Source of the DNA: an uncultured bacterium
GTDB taxonomy: Bacteria > Cyanobacteriota > Vampirovibrionia > Gastranaerophilales > Gastranaerophilaceae
DNA: 46,878 bases
Reading direction: 5' to 3'
Assembly (NCBI GenBank): GCA_902801985.1
Contig: CADCKD010000013.1
Coordinates: 1-46,878, forward strand
Shown: positions 33,121-42,800 of the stretch, one piece after another
Layout of the letters: every line of letters begins with the position of its first letter
Position numbering within the stretch: position 1 is the stretch's first letter
Notes under the pieces: generated by a model
Seen by the model: the letters and a program-made list of their open reading frames with translations, nothing else
Told to the model about the DNA's origin: nothing
The model's database searches: none
Program-made: the position numbers and the translations under genes

Positions 33121-33750
33121 TTATATTTTATTTATTTCGTTGAATTGTTTTTCAAATTTTACTGTGGTTTTGCAACCGTGTCCCGGCAAAACGACTGTTT
33201 CTTCCGGTAGGTTAAATATCTTTTCTTTTACGCTGTTTTTTAGCTTATTAAAATCACCGCCTAAAAAATCTGTTCTTCCTACACTCCCATGAAACATTGT
33301 ATCTCCTGAGAACAAAGTCCCTTCATTTGTTAAAAAACACATTCCGCCTTCAGTATGCCCGGGAGTAGATATAGCTTTTAGTTCAATATCCCCGAGTTTA
33401 AATATATCACCTTCTTTTATCGTGTGATTGACGCTTGTAACTTCAGGAATTCTTACTCCTCCAAGCATCATTGTCATTTCTGGGGCGTATTCTATTTGGG
33501 ACTTATCAGCTTCTCCCACATAGATATCTGTTCCGAAGGTATTATGAAACTCATTACAGCCTAAAATATGGTCAAAATGCCCGTGAGTTAACAAAATGTA
33601 TTTAAGATTAACTCCTGTGTTTTTAATTTCTTCTATATAATCACTGTCAGGGGCAGAACAATCAATTAATGCAGCTTCTTTTGAATTCTCATCAATAACA
33701 AGATAATTATTTGCATCAATCGGCCCTTTGACAAATGTTTTTATTTGCAT
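33121..33750 (-). CDS. Metallo-beta-lactamase-fold hydrolase (glyoxalase II-like)
   Basis: 209 residues. The metal motif is THGHFDH, with His56, His58, Asp60 and His61; further ligands are in TPGHTEGG, LFSGDTMFHGSVGRTD and LPGHGCKT. The length and order match the short glyoxalase II/YcbL-type hydrolases that cleave thioesters such as S-lactoylglutathione or related compounds; the true substrate is unknown. GAGGTC lies before the ATG. Its ATG directly follows the kdsA stop (TAAATG), so the two are translated as a coupled pair, although a functional link to Kdo synthesis is not known to me. Confidence 0.88.
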   Translation of the reverse strand: MQIKTFVKGPIDANNYLVIDENSKEAALIDCSAPDSDYIEEIKNTGVNLKYILLTHGHFDHILGCNEFHNTFGTDIYVGEADKSQIEYAPEMTMMLGGVRIPEVTSVNHTIKEGDIFKLGDIELKAISTPGHTEGGMCFLTNEGTLFSGDTMFHGSVGRTDFLGGDFNKLKNSVKEKIFNLPEETVVLPGHGCKTTVKFEKQFNEINKI

Positions 33751-34581
33751 TTATTCTTGACCTCTTAAAAGTTCATATATGCCTTTGCATACAGAGAACA
33801 ATTTTTTTGCATCTTTAAGGGCAATCATATTTGCGCCGTCACAGAGTGCTTTATCAGGATCAGGATGAATTTCAAAAAATAGAACATTTGCACCTGCAGC
33901 CATTGCAGATCTTGCGAGTGTCGGAACAAATCTTCTATCGCCACCTGAACTGGTTCCGTTTGCACCTGGGAGCTGAACGCTATGAGTTGCATCAAAGACT
34001 ACAGGGTATCCGTATTTTTGCATTATAGGAATACCTCTCATGTCAACAACTAAATTGTTGTACCCAAAAGAAGTTCCTCTTTCCGTAATAAGAATGTTGT
34101 GGTTCCCTGATTCCTCAACTTTGTTTATCAAACTTTTCATTTGTTCCGGTGCTAAAAATTGACCTTTTTTAATATTGATAATTTTGTTTGTATGACCTGC
34201 AGCAACAAGCAAATCTGTTTGTCTGCACAAAAATGCAGGGATTTGTACTATATCAGCAACTTGTGCTACTCGTGCCGCTTGTTCCGGCATGTGAATATCG
34301 GTTACAATCGGGACATCATATTTATCTTTAACTTCTTTGAGCATAACAAGGCCTTTTTCCATTCCCGGTCCTCTATAAGAGTTTATTGAAGAACGGTTTG
34401 CCTTATCAAAAGAAGATTTAAAGACAAAATTAATTCCGAGTTCATCTGTTATTTCTTTTAATCCCGCTGCTGTTTCATCAAGTATTGATCTGCTTTCGAT
34501 TGCACACGGTCCGGCAAGTATAGTCAATCTATCCCCGCCTATTTCAAAATCCCTTAATTTAATTTTTTTAACTTCATTCAT
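33751..34581 (-). CDS. kdsA: 3-deoxy-D-manno-octulosonate 8-phosphate synthase
   Basis: 276 residues. It condenses arabinose 5-phosphate and phosphoenolpyruvate to Kdo 8-phosphate, the precursor of the inner core of lipopolysaccharide. Motifs are LAGPCAIES, FKSSFDKANRSS, GPGMEKGL, DIHMPEQA, IPAFLCRQTDLL, TERGTSFGYNNLVVDMRG and DATHSVQLPG. The Cys in AGPCAIES marks the metal-dependent class of the family. Presence of kdsA supports an outer membrane with Kdo-containing lipid. No ribosome site is seen; a near-perfect promoter ends six bases before the ATG, so this gene is one of the best leaderless candidates. The downstream hydrolase is coupled to it. Confidence 0.96.
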   Translation of the reverse strand: MNEVKKIKLRDFEIGGDRLTILAGPCAIESRSILDETAAGLKEITDELGINFVFKSSFDKANRSSINSYRGPGMEKGLVMLKEVKDKYDVPIVTDIHMPEQAARVAQVADIVQIPAFLCRQTDLLVAAGHTNKIINIKKGQFLAPEQMKSLINKVEESGNHNILITERGTSFGYNNLVVDMRGIPIMQKYGYPVVFDATHSVQLPGANGTSSGGDRRFVPTLARSAMAAGANVLFFEIHPDPDKALCDGANMIALKDAKKLFSVCKGIYELLRGQE

Positions 34582-34587
34582 ACGTTG

Positions 34588-34616
34588 ATTATAGTAAAAA
34601 TACTTCTAAAATACAA
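34588..34616 (-). promoter_or_regulatory. Promoter of kdsA, placed for leaderless mRNA
   Basis: On the minus strand: TTGTAT (complement of 34611-34616), 17-nt spacer, TATAAT (complement of 34588-34593), then CAACGT and the ATG. Transcription would begin at the start codon. Confidence 0.7.
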
Positions 34617-34651
34617 GTGAGGGTAAATATATTTAATAATTAAAAAAGTTG

Positions 34652-34681
34652 TTGCTAATGTTTGGTAAAATAATGTATAAT
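34652..34681 (+). promoter_or_regulatory. Promoter of the flavodoxin gene
   Basis: TTGCTA (34652-34657), 18-nt spacer, TATAAT (34676-34681). The gene has a GGAG ribosome site and a normal short leader. Confidence 0.6.
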
Positions 34682-34715
34682 ACGTATGTAGTTTTAAGAT
34701 AATAGGAGTTTGGTT

Positions 34716-35192
34716 ATGGCAAAAACATTAGTTGCTTATTTTTCGGCAAGTGGAGTTACAAGACAGGTAGCCTTAAATCTTTCAAAAGTATTAGGTGCAG
34801 ATAATTACGAGATAAAACCTGCAGTGCCTTATACAAATGCGGACTTGAATTGGACAGATAAAAATTCCAGAAGTTCAATTGAAATGGACGATAAAAATTC
34901 ACGTCCGGAAATGGTTGAAGATGATTTTTCTGTCGAGGAATATGATACAATCTTTTTAGGATTTCCGATTTGGTGGTATATTGCACCGACTATTATTAAT
35001 ACTTTTTTAGAAAAACACGATTTTTCGAATAAAAAAATTATATTATTTGCGACATCCGGAGGCAGCGGTTTTGGCGGAACGGTTGAAAATCTACGCAGAA
35101 GTGTTGATTCTTCGGCGCAAATTGTTGAAGGGAAGTTATTAAACCATAATCCGTCTTTGGAAGATTTAAAAAGTTGGGTTGAAACATTGTAA
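34716..35192 (+). CDS. Flavodoxin family protein
   Basis: 158-residue FMN-binding electron carrier or quinone/flavin reductase-like protein. The N-terminal strand and phosphate loop KTLVAYFSASGVTRQVA (the usual T/S-x-T/S-G-x-T motif is altered to SASGVT), FLGFPIWWYIAPTIINTFLE that forms one flavin wall, and ILFATSGGSGFGGTVENLRR that forms the other. These match the short flavodoxin-like proteins common in gut anaerobes. The start is the ATG at 34716, with GGAG seven bases upstream; a TTG two codons earlier is too close to that site. It is monocistronic between its own promoter and terminator, divergent from kdsA. Confidence 0.9.
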   Translation: MAKTLVAYFSASGVTRQVALNLSKVLGADNYEIKPAVPYTNADLNWTDKNSRSSIEMDDKNSRPEMVEDDFSVEEYDTIFLGFPIWWYIAPTIINTFLEKHDFSNKKIILFATSGGSGFGGTVENLRRSVDSSAQIVEGKLLNHNPSLEDLKSWVETL

Positions 35193-35197
35193 TAAAA

Positions 35198-35227
35198 AAA
35201 GGAGCCTTATTCAGGCTCTTTTTTTTA
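35198..35227 (+). terminator. Terminator of the flavodoxin gene
   Basis: Hairpin AAGGAGCCT / AGGCTCTT with loop TATTC (35199-35220) followed by a run of T. Confidence 0.8.
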
Positions 35228-35306
35228 TTAAATTTTGTAAAAATAGTTATGTTTTTTTATTCAAATATATATTTATGTGATTTATTTGAAATTGAAGGAA
35301 AACAAT

Positions 35307-35999
35307 ATGGACAGCATAAACAAAATTACCCCTGTATCATTTGGCGCAAGACATGTTTCCAGCATTAGTGTAAACTTGGGCTCTGTGATGAACAGGTATC
35401 GCATATATGAACTGAATAAAGGTGATGATGAGTTTGTTCAAAAATTGGTTCAGGCGGTAGACTTGAAAAAACTTATGCCGACGATATCTGATTCTCATTT
35501 ATTAAATGTATGGAATTCTATTTTTAAAGCTGCGGTAACTCAAAGTAATGATTTTTTAGGCAAGGGTGTAAAGAATTATCTTTTAGTAAATGGTGATAAC
35601 AAACCTTGTGGTGCGATGTCTATCTTCAAGTATTTGAATTCCATATATGATAAATACAAATTGAGGTATATTTGTACGTGGCCGACATCTGTCGGGCATA
35701 GAGAGCCTTATGCAGGGAAATCTCTGATATTGAGTTTGTTTAACAAAATACTTGGGAATGACAATCCGAGCAGTAAAATCGAACTTGAAGCATTGAATAA
35801 TGGTTTATTTAGTCCTGTTTCAAAGTATTTGGAGATGGGTTTTTCAATTTCGGGCGGGGATAACCATACTACGGATATGCGTATATTAAGAAATAAAATG
35901 CCAAAGATTATTGAAAAGTTCAAGGATATTTTGACGGTTGAACGTGTAAAAGAACCTGAGGATGTTGATTTGTCGCAGGTTTTGGATATTTCGTATTAG
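35307..35999 (+). CDS. P-x-F-x-G-type tagged protein with GNAT-like domain
   Basis: 230 residues. The N-terminus reads KITPVSFGARHVSS, the tag seen in other unknown proteins of this window. From about 90 the sequence resembles an acyltransferase (GNAT) core: NYLLVNGDNKPCGAMSIFKYL, a strand RYICTWPTS, REPYAGKSLILSLFNKIL in the place of the acetyl-CoA loop and helix, IELEAL, and SKYLEMGFSISGG like the C-terminal YxxxGF motif. The acetyl-CoA loop R/Q-x-x-G-x-G/A is not clear, so activity is uncertain. The start is the ATG at 35307, with AAGGA seven to eight bases upstream. No partner gene is adjacent; tRNA-Ser follows after 46 nt. Confidence 0.6.
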   Translation: MDSINKITPVSFGARHVSSISVNLGSVMNRYRIYELNKGDDEFVQKLVQAVDLKKLMPTISDSHLLNVWNSIFKAAVTQSNDFLGKGVKNYLLVNGDNKPCGAMSIFKYLNSIYDKYKLRYICTWPTSVGHREPYAGKSLILSLFNKILGNDNPSSKIELEALNNGLFSPVSKYLEMGFSISGGDNHTTDMRILRNKMPKIIEKFKDILTVERVKEPEDVDLSQVLDISY

Positions 36000-36045
36000 G
36001 AATTGAGTTTTGGGGAGAGTTGTATTAGTATAGATGTGTAACTAA

Positions 36046-36132
36046 GGAGAGATGTCCGAGTGGTTTAAGGTGACGATCTCGAAAGTCGTTGTAGGGGTGA
36101 CTCTACCATGGGTTCGAATCCCATTCTCTCCG
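36046..36132 (+). tRNA. tRNA-Ser (anticodon CGA)
   Basis: Acceptor GGAGAGA pairs with TCTCTCC. Anticodon stem ACGAT/GTCGT encloses loop CTCGAAA, giving CGA. The long variable arm (GTAGGGGTGACTCTAC) is typical for serine. T-loop GGTTCGAATCC is present. The discriminator is G at 36132 and CCA is not encoded. Confidence 0.95.
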
Positions 36133-36136
36133 AATA

Positions 36137-36168
36137 AAAAACTTCTTACTTTTGTAAGGAGTTTTTTA
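36137..36168 (+). terminator. Terminator of tRNA-Ser
   Basis: Hairpin AAACTtCTTAC / GTAAGgAGTTT (around loop TTTT) followed by a T-run, a few bases after the tRNA end. Confidence 0.7.
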
Positions 36169-36268
36169 TATTGCGGTATTTGGTTATTCCCCAAGAACCA
36201 CAAGGCTTATGCCTTGTCTGGTTCGAGCGTGAGTAAATGTTGTTTATATTTTGCGCATCTGTTCCCAT

Positions 36269-36364
36269 GTCATTGCGAGCGACAGCGAAGCAATCCAGCC
36301 GTTTTGAGTTCTTTTGAACTATCTAGATTGCCACGTCGTCACTACCGTTCCTCCTCGCAATGAC
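36269..36364. repeat. Palindromic intergenic repeat, copy 2 (96 bp)
   Basis: Arms GTCATTGCGAG (36269-36279) and CTCGCAATGAC (36354-36364). The middle is nearly identical to copy 1 (GAAGCAATCCAGC, CTATCTAGATTGCC, GTCACTACCGTTCCTC). Confidence 0.85.
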
Positions 36365-36456
36365 AATTGCCCACTCGTTCCTTAGGGGAGGAGTAATCTC
36401 ATGTCATTGCGTGTGGGTAAATGTTGTTTACATTTTTTTTGCGCATCTGTTCCCAT

Positions 36457-36551
36457 GTCATTGCGAGCGCAGCGAAGCAATCCAGCTATTTTGAATTTTA
36501 TTGTGCTATCTAGATTGCCACGTCGTCACTACCGTTCCTCCTCGCAATGAC
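36457..36551. repeat. Palindromic intergenic repeat, copy 3 (95 bp)
   Basis: Arms GTCATTGCGAG (36457-36467) and CTCGCAATGAC (36541-36551), with the same interior as copies 1 and 2. It lies in tandem with copy 2, about 92 bp further on. Confidence 0.85.
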
Positions 36552-36732
36552 AATTGCCCACTCGTTTCTTAGGGGAGGAGAAATGCCTTACCCCACCCCC
36601 TACCCCCTCCCGCAAGGGGCGGGGATAAACCTTACCCCACCCCCTACCCCTCAGGGGAGGAGTGCAAAAAGAAATAAAAATATTACGAAATGTAAATATT
36701 TATTATATATTTTTTCTATAATGGCTTTAATT

Positions 36733-36761
36733 TTGATATTTATTTTTTTTTATGCTAGAAT
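36733..36761 (+). promoter_or_regulatory. Promoter of the giant surface protein gene
   Basis: TTGATA (36733-36738), 17-nt spacer, TAGAAT (36756-36761) with an upstream TG at the extended -10 position. The leader would be about 34 nt. Confidence 0.6.
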
Positions 36762-36801
36762 ATTCGTGTGTACACTTTGAGAGATATGGTTTTAAGAGAG
36801 T

Positions 36802-39800
36802 ATGAATAACAAAAAATCGATGTTAAAATGCATTTTAGCATCCGCTGTTGCGGTTAGCAGTTTAGGAACACTAGCTTCTGCGCAAGATATGTCTGCGCCT
36901 TGTATTAATGAAGATGTGAGCAAAAAATTAAGCTCACCGTTTGAACAAACCCCGTTTTTAGTAAAAGCTAAGAGTATAGCAAAAGGCACTCGTGTAGTTT
37001 TGGCAAAGAAAAAATCAACCCCGACAGGTGCTGCTGCAAATATTCCTGATAATCTTACATCAAAAACAAGCAGAACAAACCAAACTACCGGTTCCTTAAG
37101 TTCCGATAGAACAAACTATAACAATATAAAGTATTCTTCTTCATGGTCATTATTAAGTCCTGCTCCCACGTTAGGTGGTGCGATTCATTCTGAAGTTAAT
37201 ACTACAATAACAAATTCAATTTTTAGAAATAATGAGGCTGAAGGCAGATATATAATTAGAAGCAATCCATCTTATGGTGGTGGAATGTATATAGAGGGTA
37301 ATCGTATAACTGCGACTATTGATAATGTTTTATTTGATTCTAATACAGCATCAAGTGGTTCTGGAGGTGCAATATATTCAGCAGGTGGAGATAGCAATGA
37401 TAACGTCCTTACTTTTAACATTACAAATGCAACATTTACAAATAACTCTGCAACAGAATTAAATAATAATCATGGTGATGGTGGGGCTATTTATTCTAAT
37501 GGTTATACAAGTCTTACTATAACCGATACCGATTTTACTTCAAACTCTGCTGAGGGTGACGGTGGCGCTATATACAACAATGCAAATAATGTAATGTCTA
37601 TTGTAGCATCCGGTTCTGATGTCAATTTCTCCGGCAACAGTGCATCTGGTAATGGTGGCGCTATATATAACGCTTCAGGTAAAACAATCAATTTCTCAAC
37701 AAGTAATGACAAGACTATAAACTTTTTAACTTCATCCGACAATGATATATACAATGTCGGAACAATAACTATTAACGGTGATGTTAAAGTAGAAACAAAT
37801 ATTTCCGGTAACGGAACATTAAATTTAAATTCCGGTACATTTTATGCTAAACAGCTTTCTCAAGGTAGACTTAACTTAAATGGCGGCACTCTTAGCTTCC
37901 AAGAATCAGATGCAAAAACTCAAAATCTGCCTGTGGCTTATTCTTCAAGTTCTGTTACAACTTTAAGCGGTTCAGGGAATTTAAAAATTGATGTAAATAT
38001 GGCAAATGGCTCATCTGATACGCTATCTGTTAATAGTGCCAACGCCGGTACTACGCTGAATTTGTCATCAATTAATGTTGGTGCAGATTACGCAGGTTCA
38101 TACGATTCTTTAGTCGACTATATCTCATATGTTACAGGCAGAGGTAGAAATAATATCACATACACAATAAATGGCTCCAGCACAGGTCAGCTTGTTACAC
38201 AATCTTCTACTGGTGTGAGTTATACTTTTACTCTTGGTTCAAACGGTAAATTAACTGTAGGGGATATTCACGAAACTGATGAAGGTTTGAAAGAGTTTAT
38301 TCGCGGTACATTGACTACAAATACGGATAATTTCTCATTCACAGATGATTTACAGCTTGATTATGACGAAGCGGTCGGAACGACTGATAACTCTACATAT
38401 ACCACTTTGAATATGGAGATGAACGGTCATAACTTGACCGGTGAAGAACTTGACGGTATTACTGTTGCTGATGGCTATACTTTGAACGTAAACGGTCAAG
38501 CCGGCACTCCGTCTGTTATTTCCAATTTCGCAAAAGCGTTTGTAAACGAAGGGATATTGAATGTTGCAAATATTACGTTTAACGATGATAACGTTGCAAT
38601 AGATAACTCAAATGAGTTGAATTTGTCAGGCAATAATACATTCCAATCTGCTGTCAGCGGCAGCGGCTCAACTTCTATTGACGATGGTGTAACTACTATT
38701 GGTTCCGGTGTTAATTTTACGCAGGGTGAAATTACCGTTCAAGACGGTGCACAACTTTTAAATTCAGGGAATGTTACTGTTAGTGATAAATTTGATAATT
38801 TTGGCACGGTTCAAGGTGGTACAATTACTCTAGACAGTGCTGAATTTAATCTGAAAAATGGCGGAAGTTTATCAACATCTGCCTTTACAACAACAGGTTC
38901 AACATCAAGTACCCTCAATGCACTAAATAATGCTATAGATAATATTGTTCTTGGTAATACGACACTCAGCGCAAATTTGAATACAAAAATTGATATCAAC
39001 CAAGATACAGGTACATTTGATACTATTTCGATTAATGCTCCGTCTTCAGGCACATCCGGAAACATTTATATTAATAATATAAATTTCTTAGGTTCTTCTG
39101 AGTTGACAAAAGACAGTAAGTTTAAAATTTTGACAGGTGCGAATGGAACGGTTCAACTAGAGTCGGCATCCTCTCTTGCGGATGATATTGTGGAAGTAAC
39201 GACTGCCGAATGGGATGATGATATCATCGCAAATATCAAATGGGATAAAGAATTTAATCATAACGAACAAGAATATACCGATACTTATAAATTCGGTGCG
39301 GTAAAATCTGCCGGCTCCGAATATAATGACAGTTTGGGATATAGTTTAGATTCCCATGAAGGCGGAGAAATAACTTCAACAAGTCTTGGTGATACATTAA
39401 AAATCTTAAATCAATTTGAAACAAATACAGACAGAAGTTTCACCGCTAACAGTGCGAGTGATATATATAATGTCGGAGAAAATTTAGGGGCAACTGCCTC
39501 CGGGAAATTAGTAATTAACGGGCTTCCTGGGGGTGCAACTTCCGGTCAATCAACAATAAACGGACAAGGTCACAGTTTATTTGAACTAACAAATGCAAAT
39601 ACTCAGGTAGAAATTAATAATACACAAATTCTTAATGCCGTACATGTTGCAACTGTGGGCGCAGACAATGCCCTTACTCTTAACAATGTAATAATAAGCG
39701 GTTCAACAGATAAAGCAATTACTTCCTCCGGTGCAATGAGTGTGCACGACTCCGCATTTATAAACAATACATCTGCAGATGACGGCGGTGCAATATATCT

Positions 39801-42800
39801 TTCTAAAATCCCTGGTACAACAGAATTTAAAAATGTTCTGTTCCAAGGAAATACCATTGAAACAAATACGGCAAATAACAACGGTTTCTGTGGCGGCGTA
39901 ATATATATAAATGCTGCCGAAGCAACAGGCACAAATCCGACAGATAGTGTTTACAGTTTTGACAATGTTACTTTTGACAGCAACGGTATAACCAATAGCC
40001 AATCTACTGGTCGTGGCGGTGCTATATATATAATGGAACCTACCACTGATAAAAACAACGTTGTTGAAATAAAAAACAGTTCTTTTGTTAATAATTACCT
40101 TAATATTAAAGCTAACGGGAAGTTTGCATCCGGTGGTGCTATATACAACAATGGTAAAATATCCAAGATATCAGGAACAACATTTGAAGGTAATTATGCA
40201 TCGGCGTATAGTAATATTTCATACGGCGGTGCCTTATGTAATAACAAAGATGCAGTAATATCATCGATTGAAGATACCGTATTTACCGGTAATCGTGCGG
40301 GTGGAAATGAAGGTCGTGGCGGTGCAGTACAAAATAGCGGTTCGATTACATTCAACGGTACAAACACATTTACGAATAACACGGCGAATGCTAGCTCTAA
40401 GGGATTTGGCGGTGCTATATACAACGATAGTGCGATTGTATTTAATGGTACAACAACATTTACGGGTAACTCGGTTACAGCTAACAGTGGAGACGGCGGA
40501 GCAATATACAATGGTTTCGCTGATAGTAATAATAATAAAAATGTTATACTTACATTTAACGGTACAGCTACATTTAGTGAAAACAAAGTTAACGGTGTTC
40601 TCAATGATATCTACAATAAAGGTGTAATAAATTTTGGTGCGAATTCAACGACAACATTGAATGGCGGTGCCAACGGCGATAACGGTACAATGAATATGGC
40701 CTCCGGTGCTGTTCTTAATCTTGGCGGAGTTATATCGGACAACACAATAAAAATGTCCGGCGGTACAATCAACTTGGGTACTTATACACCGGTTGGAAGT
40801 TCTGATGTGAATTACGGTAATCTGAATCTTATAGGTTTAACTACAACATCAGGAACAAATATAATAAATGCAATAAACGATTCAATACAAAATATTGGGC
40901 TTGGAACAGCTACGCTTACAGCCGGATTAAATGCAAATCTTGATATAACTTCAACTGGAATTGATCATTTTACGGTAACAGACGGTTCGACAGGTACAAT
41001 AAGTGTGACATTGTCTGATGTTACTGCACCTGTTTTGAATACTGTATATCAGGTAATTTACGGAGATGACAGTAACCAAGTTTCTATATCTTTAGCGAGC
41101 GCTGTTGCTGATTATGTTTATAGCTGGACAGATTATGATCTTGAGGATTCTGTTTATGCTGTTCATAATTGGGGTGATGTAAGAGGTATTTATAATCAGG
41201 ATGAAGCTGATACATACCATTTTGAAGTAGTCGATAATAATCACAGTTTGGCTTATGTCATAGATGAGTCAATGCATTATGTTGGAGATAAAGAATATAC
41301 AACATATTATGACCTTTTGCATAGAATAAATACTCCCGAAACTGATTCGGATAGAGAATTTAATGCATCTTCAGCTACAGAAACCTATACGGTTGGGGCA
41401 AATATTGACCCTCAAAAAGGTGAAAGTATTACAGGTTTGGGTACGACATCACGTGGTAAGTTGACGATTAATGGGGTTGCTGAAGGTAATAGCAAATCAA
41501 CAATAGACGGCAACGGTAAAACTCTTTTTGAACTAACTCTGGCTAAAGACGGTGATACAAATACTCAAGTTATTATTAACAATACAAAAATTATTAATGC
41601 CGCAAAAGTTGCAACTGTTTCTGCGGATAATGAATTAACTCTTAATAATGTCGAAATTAGCGGAAATACTTCCGGTATTACGAATAACGGAGATTTAATC
41701 TTTACAGGTAATAATACTATTGCAAATGTGATTGACGGAAATAACGGTGCTGCAAGTGTTAATAGCGGTATTACGACATTATCTGCTGACTTGACGCAGG
41801 GTACTCTTGATGTTTTGGATTCTGCGCAGATAGTAAATAATGCTAATATTCGTGCAACTGTTACAAATGCAGGTACTATTACCAATAACTCTGCAATTTA
41901 TACATTAAATGGCTCAAATAGCGGAACTATTTCTGGCGGAAGACTCAATATATCAGGTACTTTTGATAACTCAGGTGTGTTGTCAAATTCTGTTGTGAAT
42001 GTTGAAAATTCTTCTCAATTGAATTACGCTACTAATTCGGCAAATGCTTCATTTAGCAGCACTTTAGTCGGTTCAAATACTGCTAAATTTAACAAATCAG
42101 GTTCAACTGAACTTCAAATAAGCGGTAATCAATCAGGCTTTGAGGGGACTGTAAATATTAATGAAGGTGCTCTTACTTATTTAGAATCTTCTGATAACAG
42201 ATTCTTTGATAGCTCCGCTATTATCAACGTTGATAATACTGCTAATGCAGATTCAACTCTAAAATATACATCTATTAGTGGTAAAACATTGACAAATGGT
42301 GTTTTACCTGCCATAAATCTGAAAAATGGTGCAACCTTTGAATATAATGCGGGTACAGGCGAAACTGTTATAGGTAACGGTTTCTACAATTCGGTTTCCG
42401 GTAGTAATAATTTAATATTCAACGGTGGAAATTCCGATAGAGTTGTCCTAAATTCTGATTTTAATTCAAACGATACTGCAACATTCAAAGGTGCAAATCT
42501 CGTTCTTGGTTCCGGTTTGAGTACAATTGCAAGTTCTATAATTCTTGATAATACTTCGCTAAATCTCATGAATTCAAGTGTTGCGGATTATACAATAAAT
42601 GGTTTGTCATCATTAAATAATTCTAAAGTTAATGTGGATGTTTCTTTGGGCGCTGTTTCGGCAGGTGACAGATTACTGGTTGAAAATGGCAGCGGCGTAT
42701 TAAATATTTCTCAATTTAGAATTGTAGATGATAACGGTTTATTTACGACTGATGATAGTTCAAAAACTGTTCAAATCATTAAAAATGGTTCTAACAGCTC

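Larger units (their letters stand above)
36169..36732. other. Repeat-rich intergenic region before the giant surface protein
   Basis: No credible gene in this stretch. It holds two full copies of the 95-96 bp palindrome, each preceded by the AAATGTTGTTTA(C/T)ATTTT...GCGCATCTGTTCCCAT lead-in, a truncated copy (GTCATTGCGTGTGGG, near 36402-36418), and two GC-rich CCCCACCCCCTACCCC blocks, the first with GGGGCGGGG (36587-36663). The frames at 36052-36363 and 36547-36780 are read-through of these repeats. Confidence 0.7.

Noticed and set aside
36052-36363. Frame of 103 codons starting inside tRNA-Ser
   Set aside because: It begins within the tRNA and continues into the palindromic repeat; no protein-like composition.
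36547-36780. 77-codon frame in the second repeat region
   Set aside because: It is translation of the CCCCACCCCC blocks followed by promoter-like AT sequence.
37363-40512. Regularly recurring GGTGGTGC-ATATAC DNA words suggested a repeat array or CRISPR
   Set aside because: They encode the GGAIY motif in frame, differ in spacing and have no direct repeats of CRISPR length.
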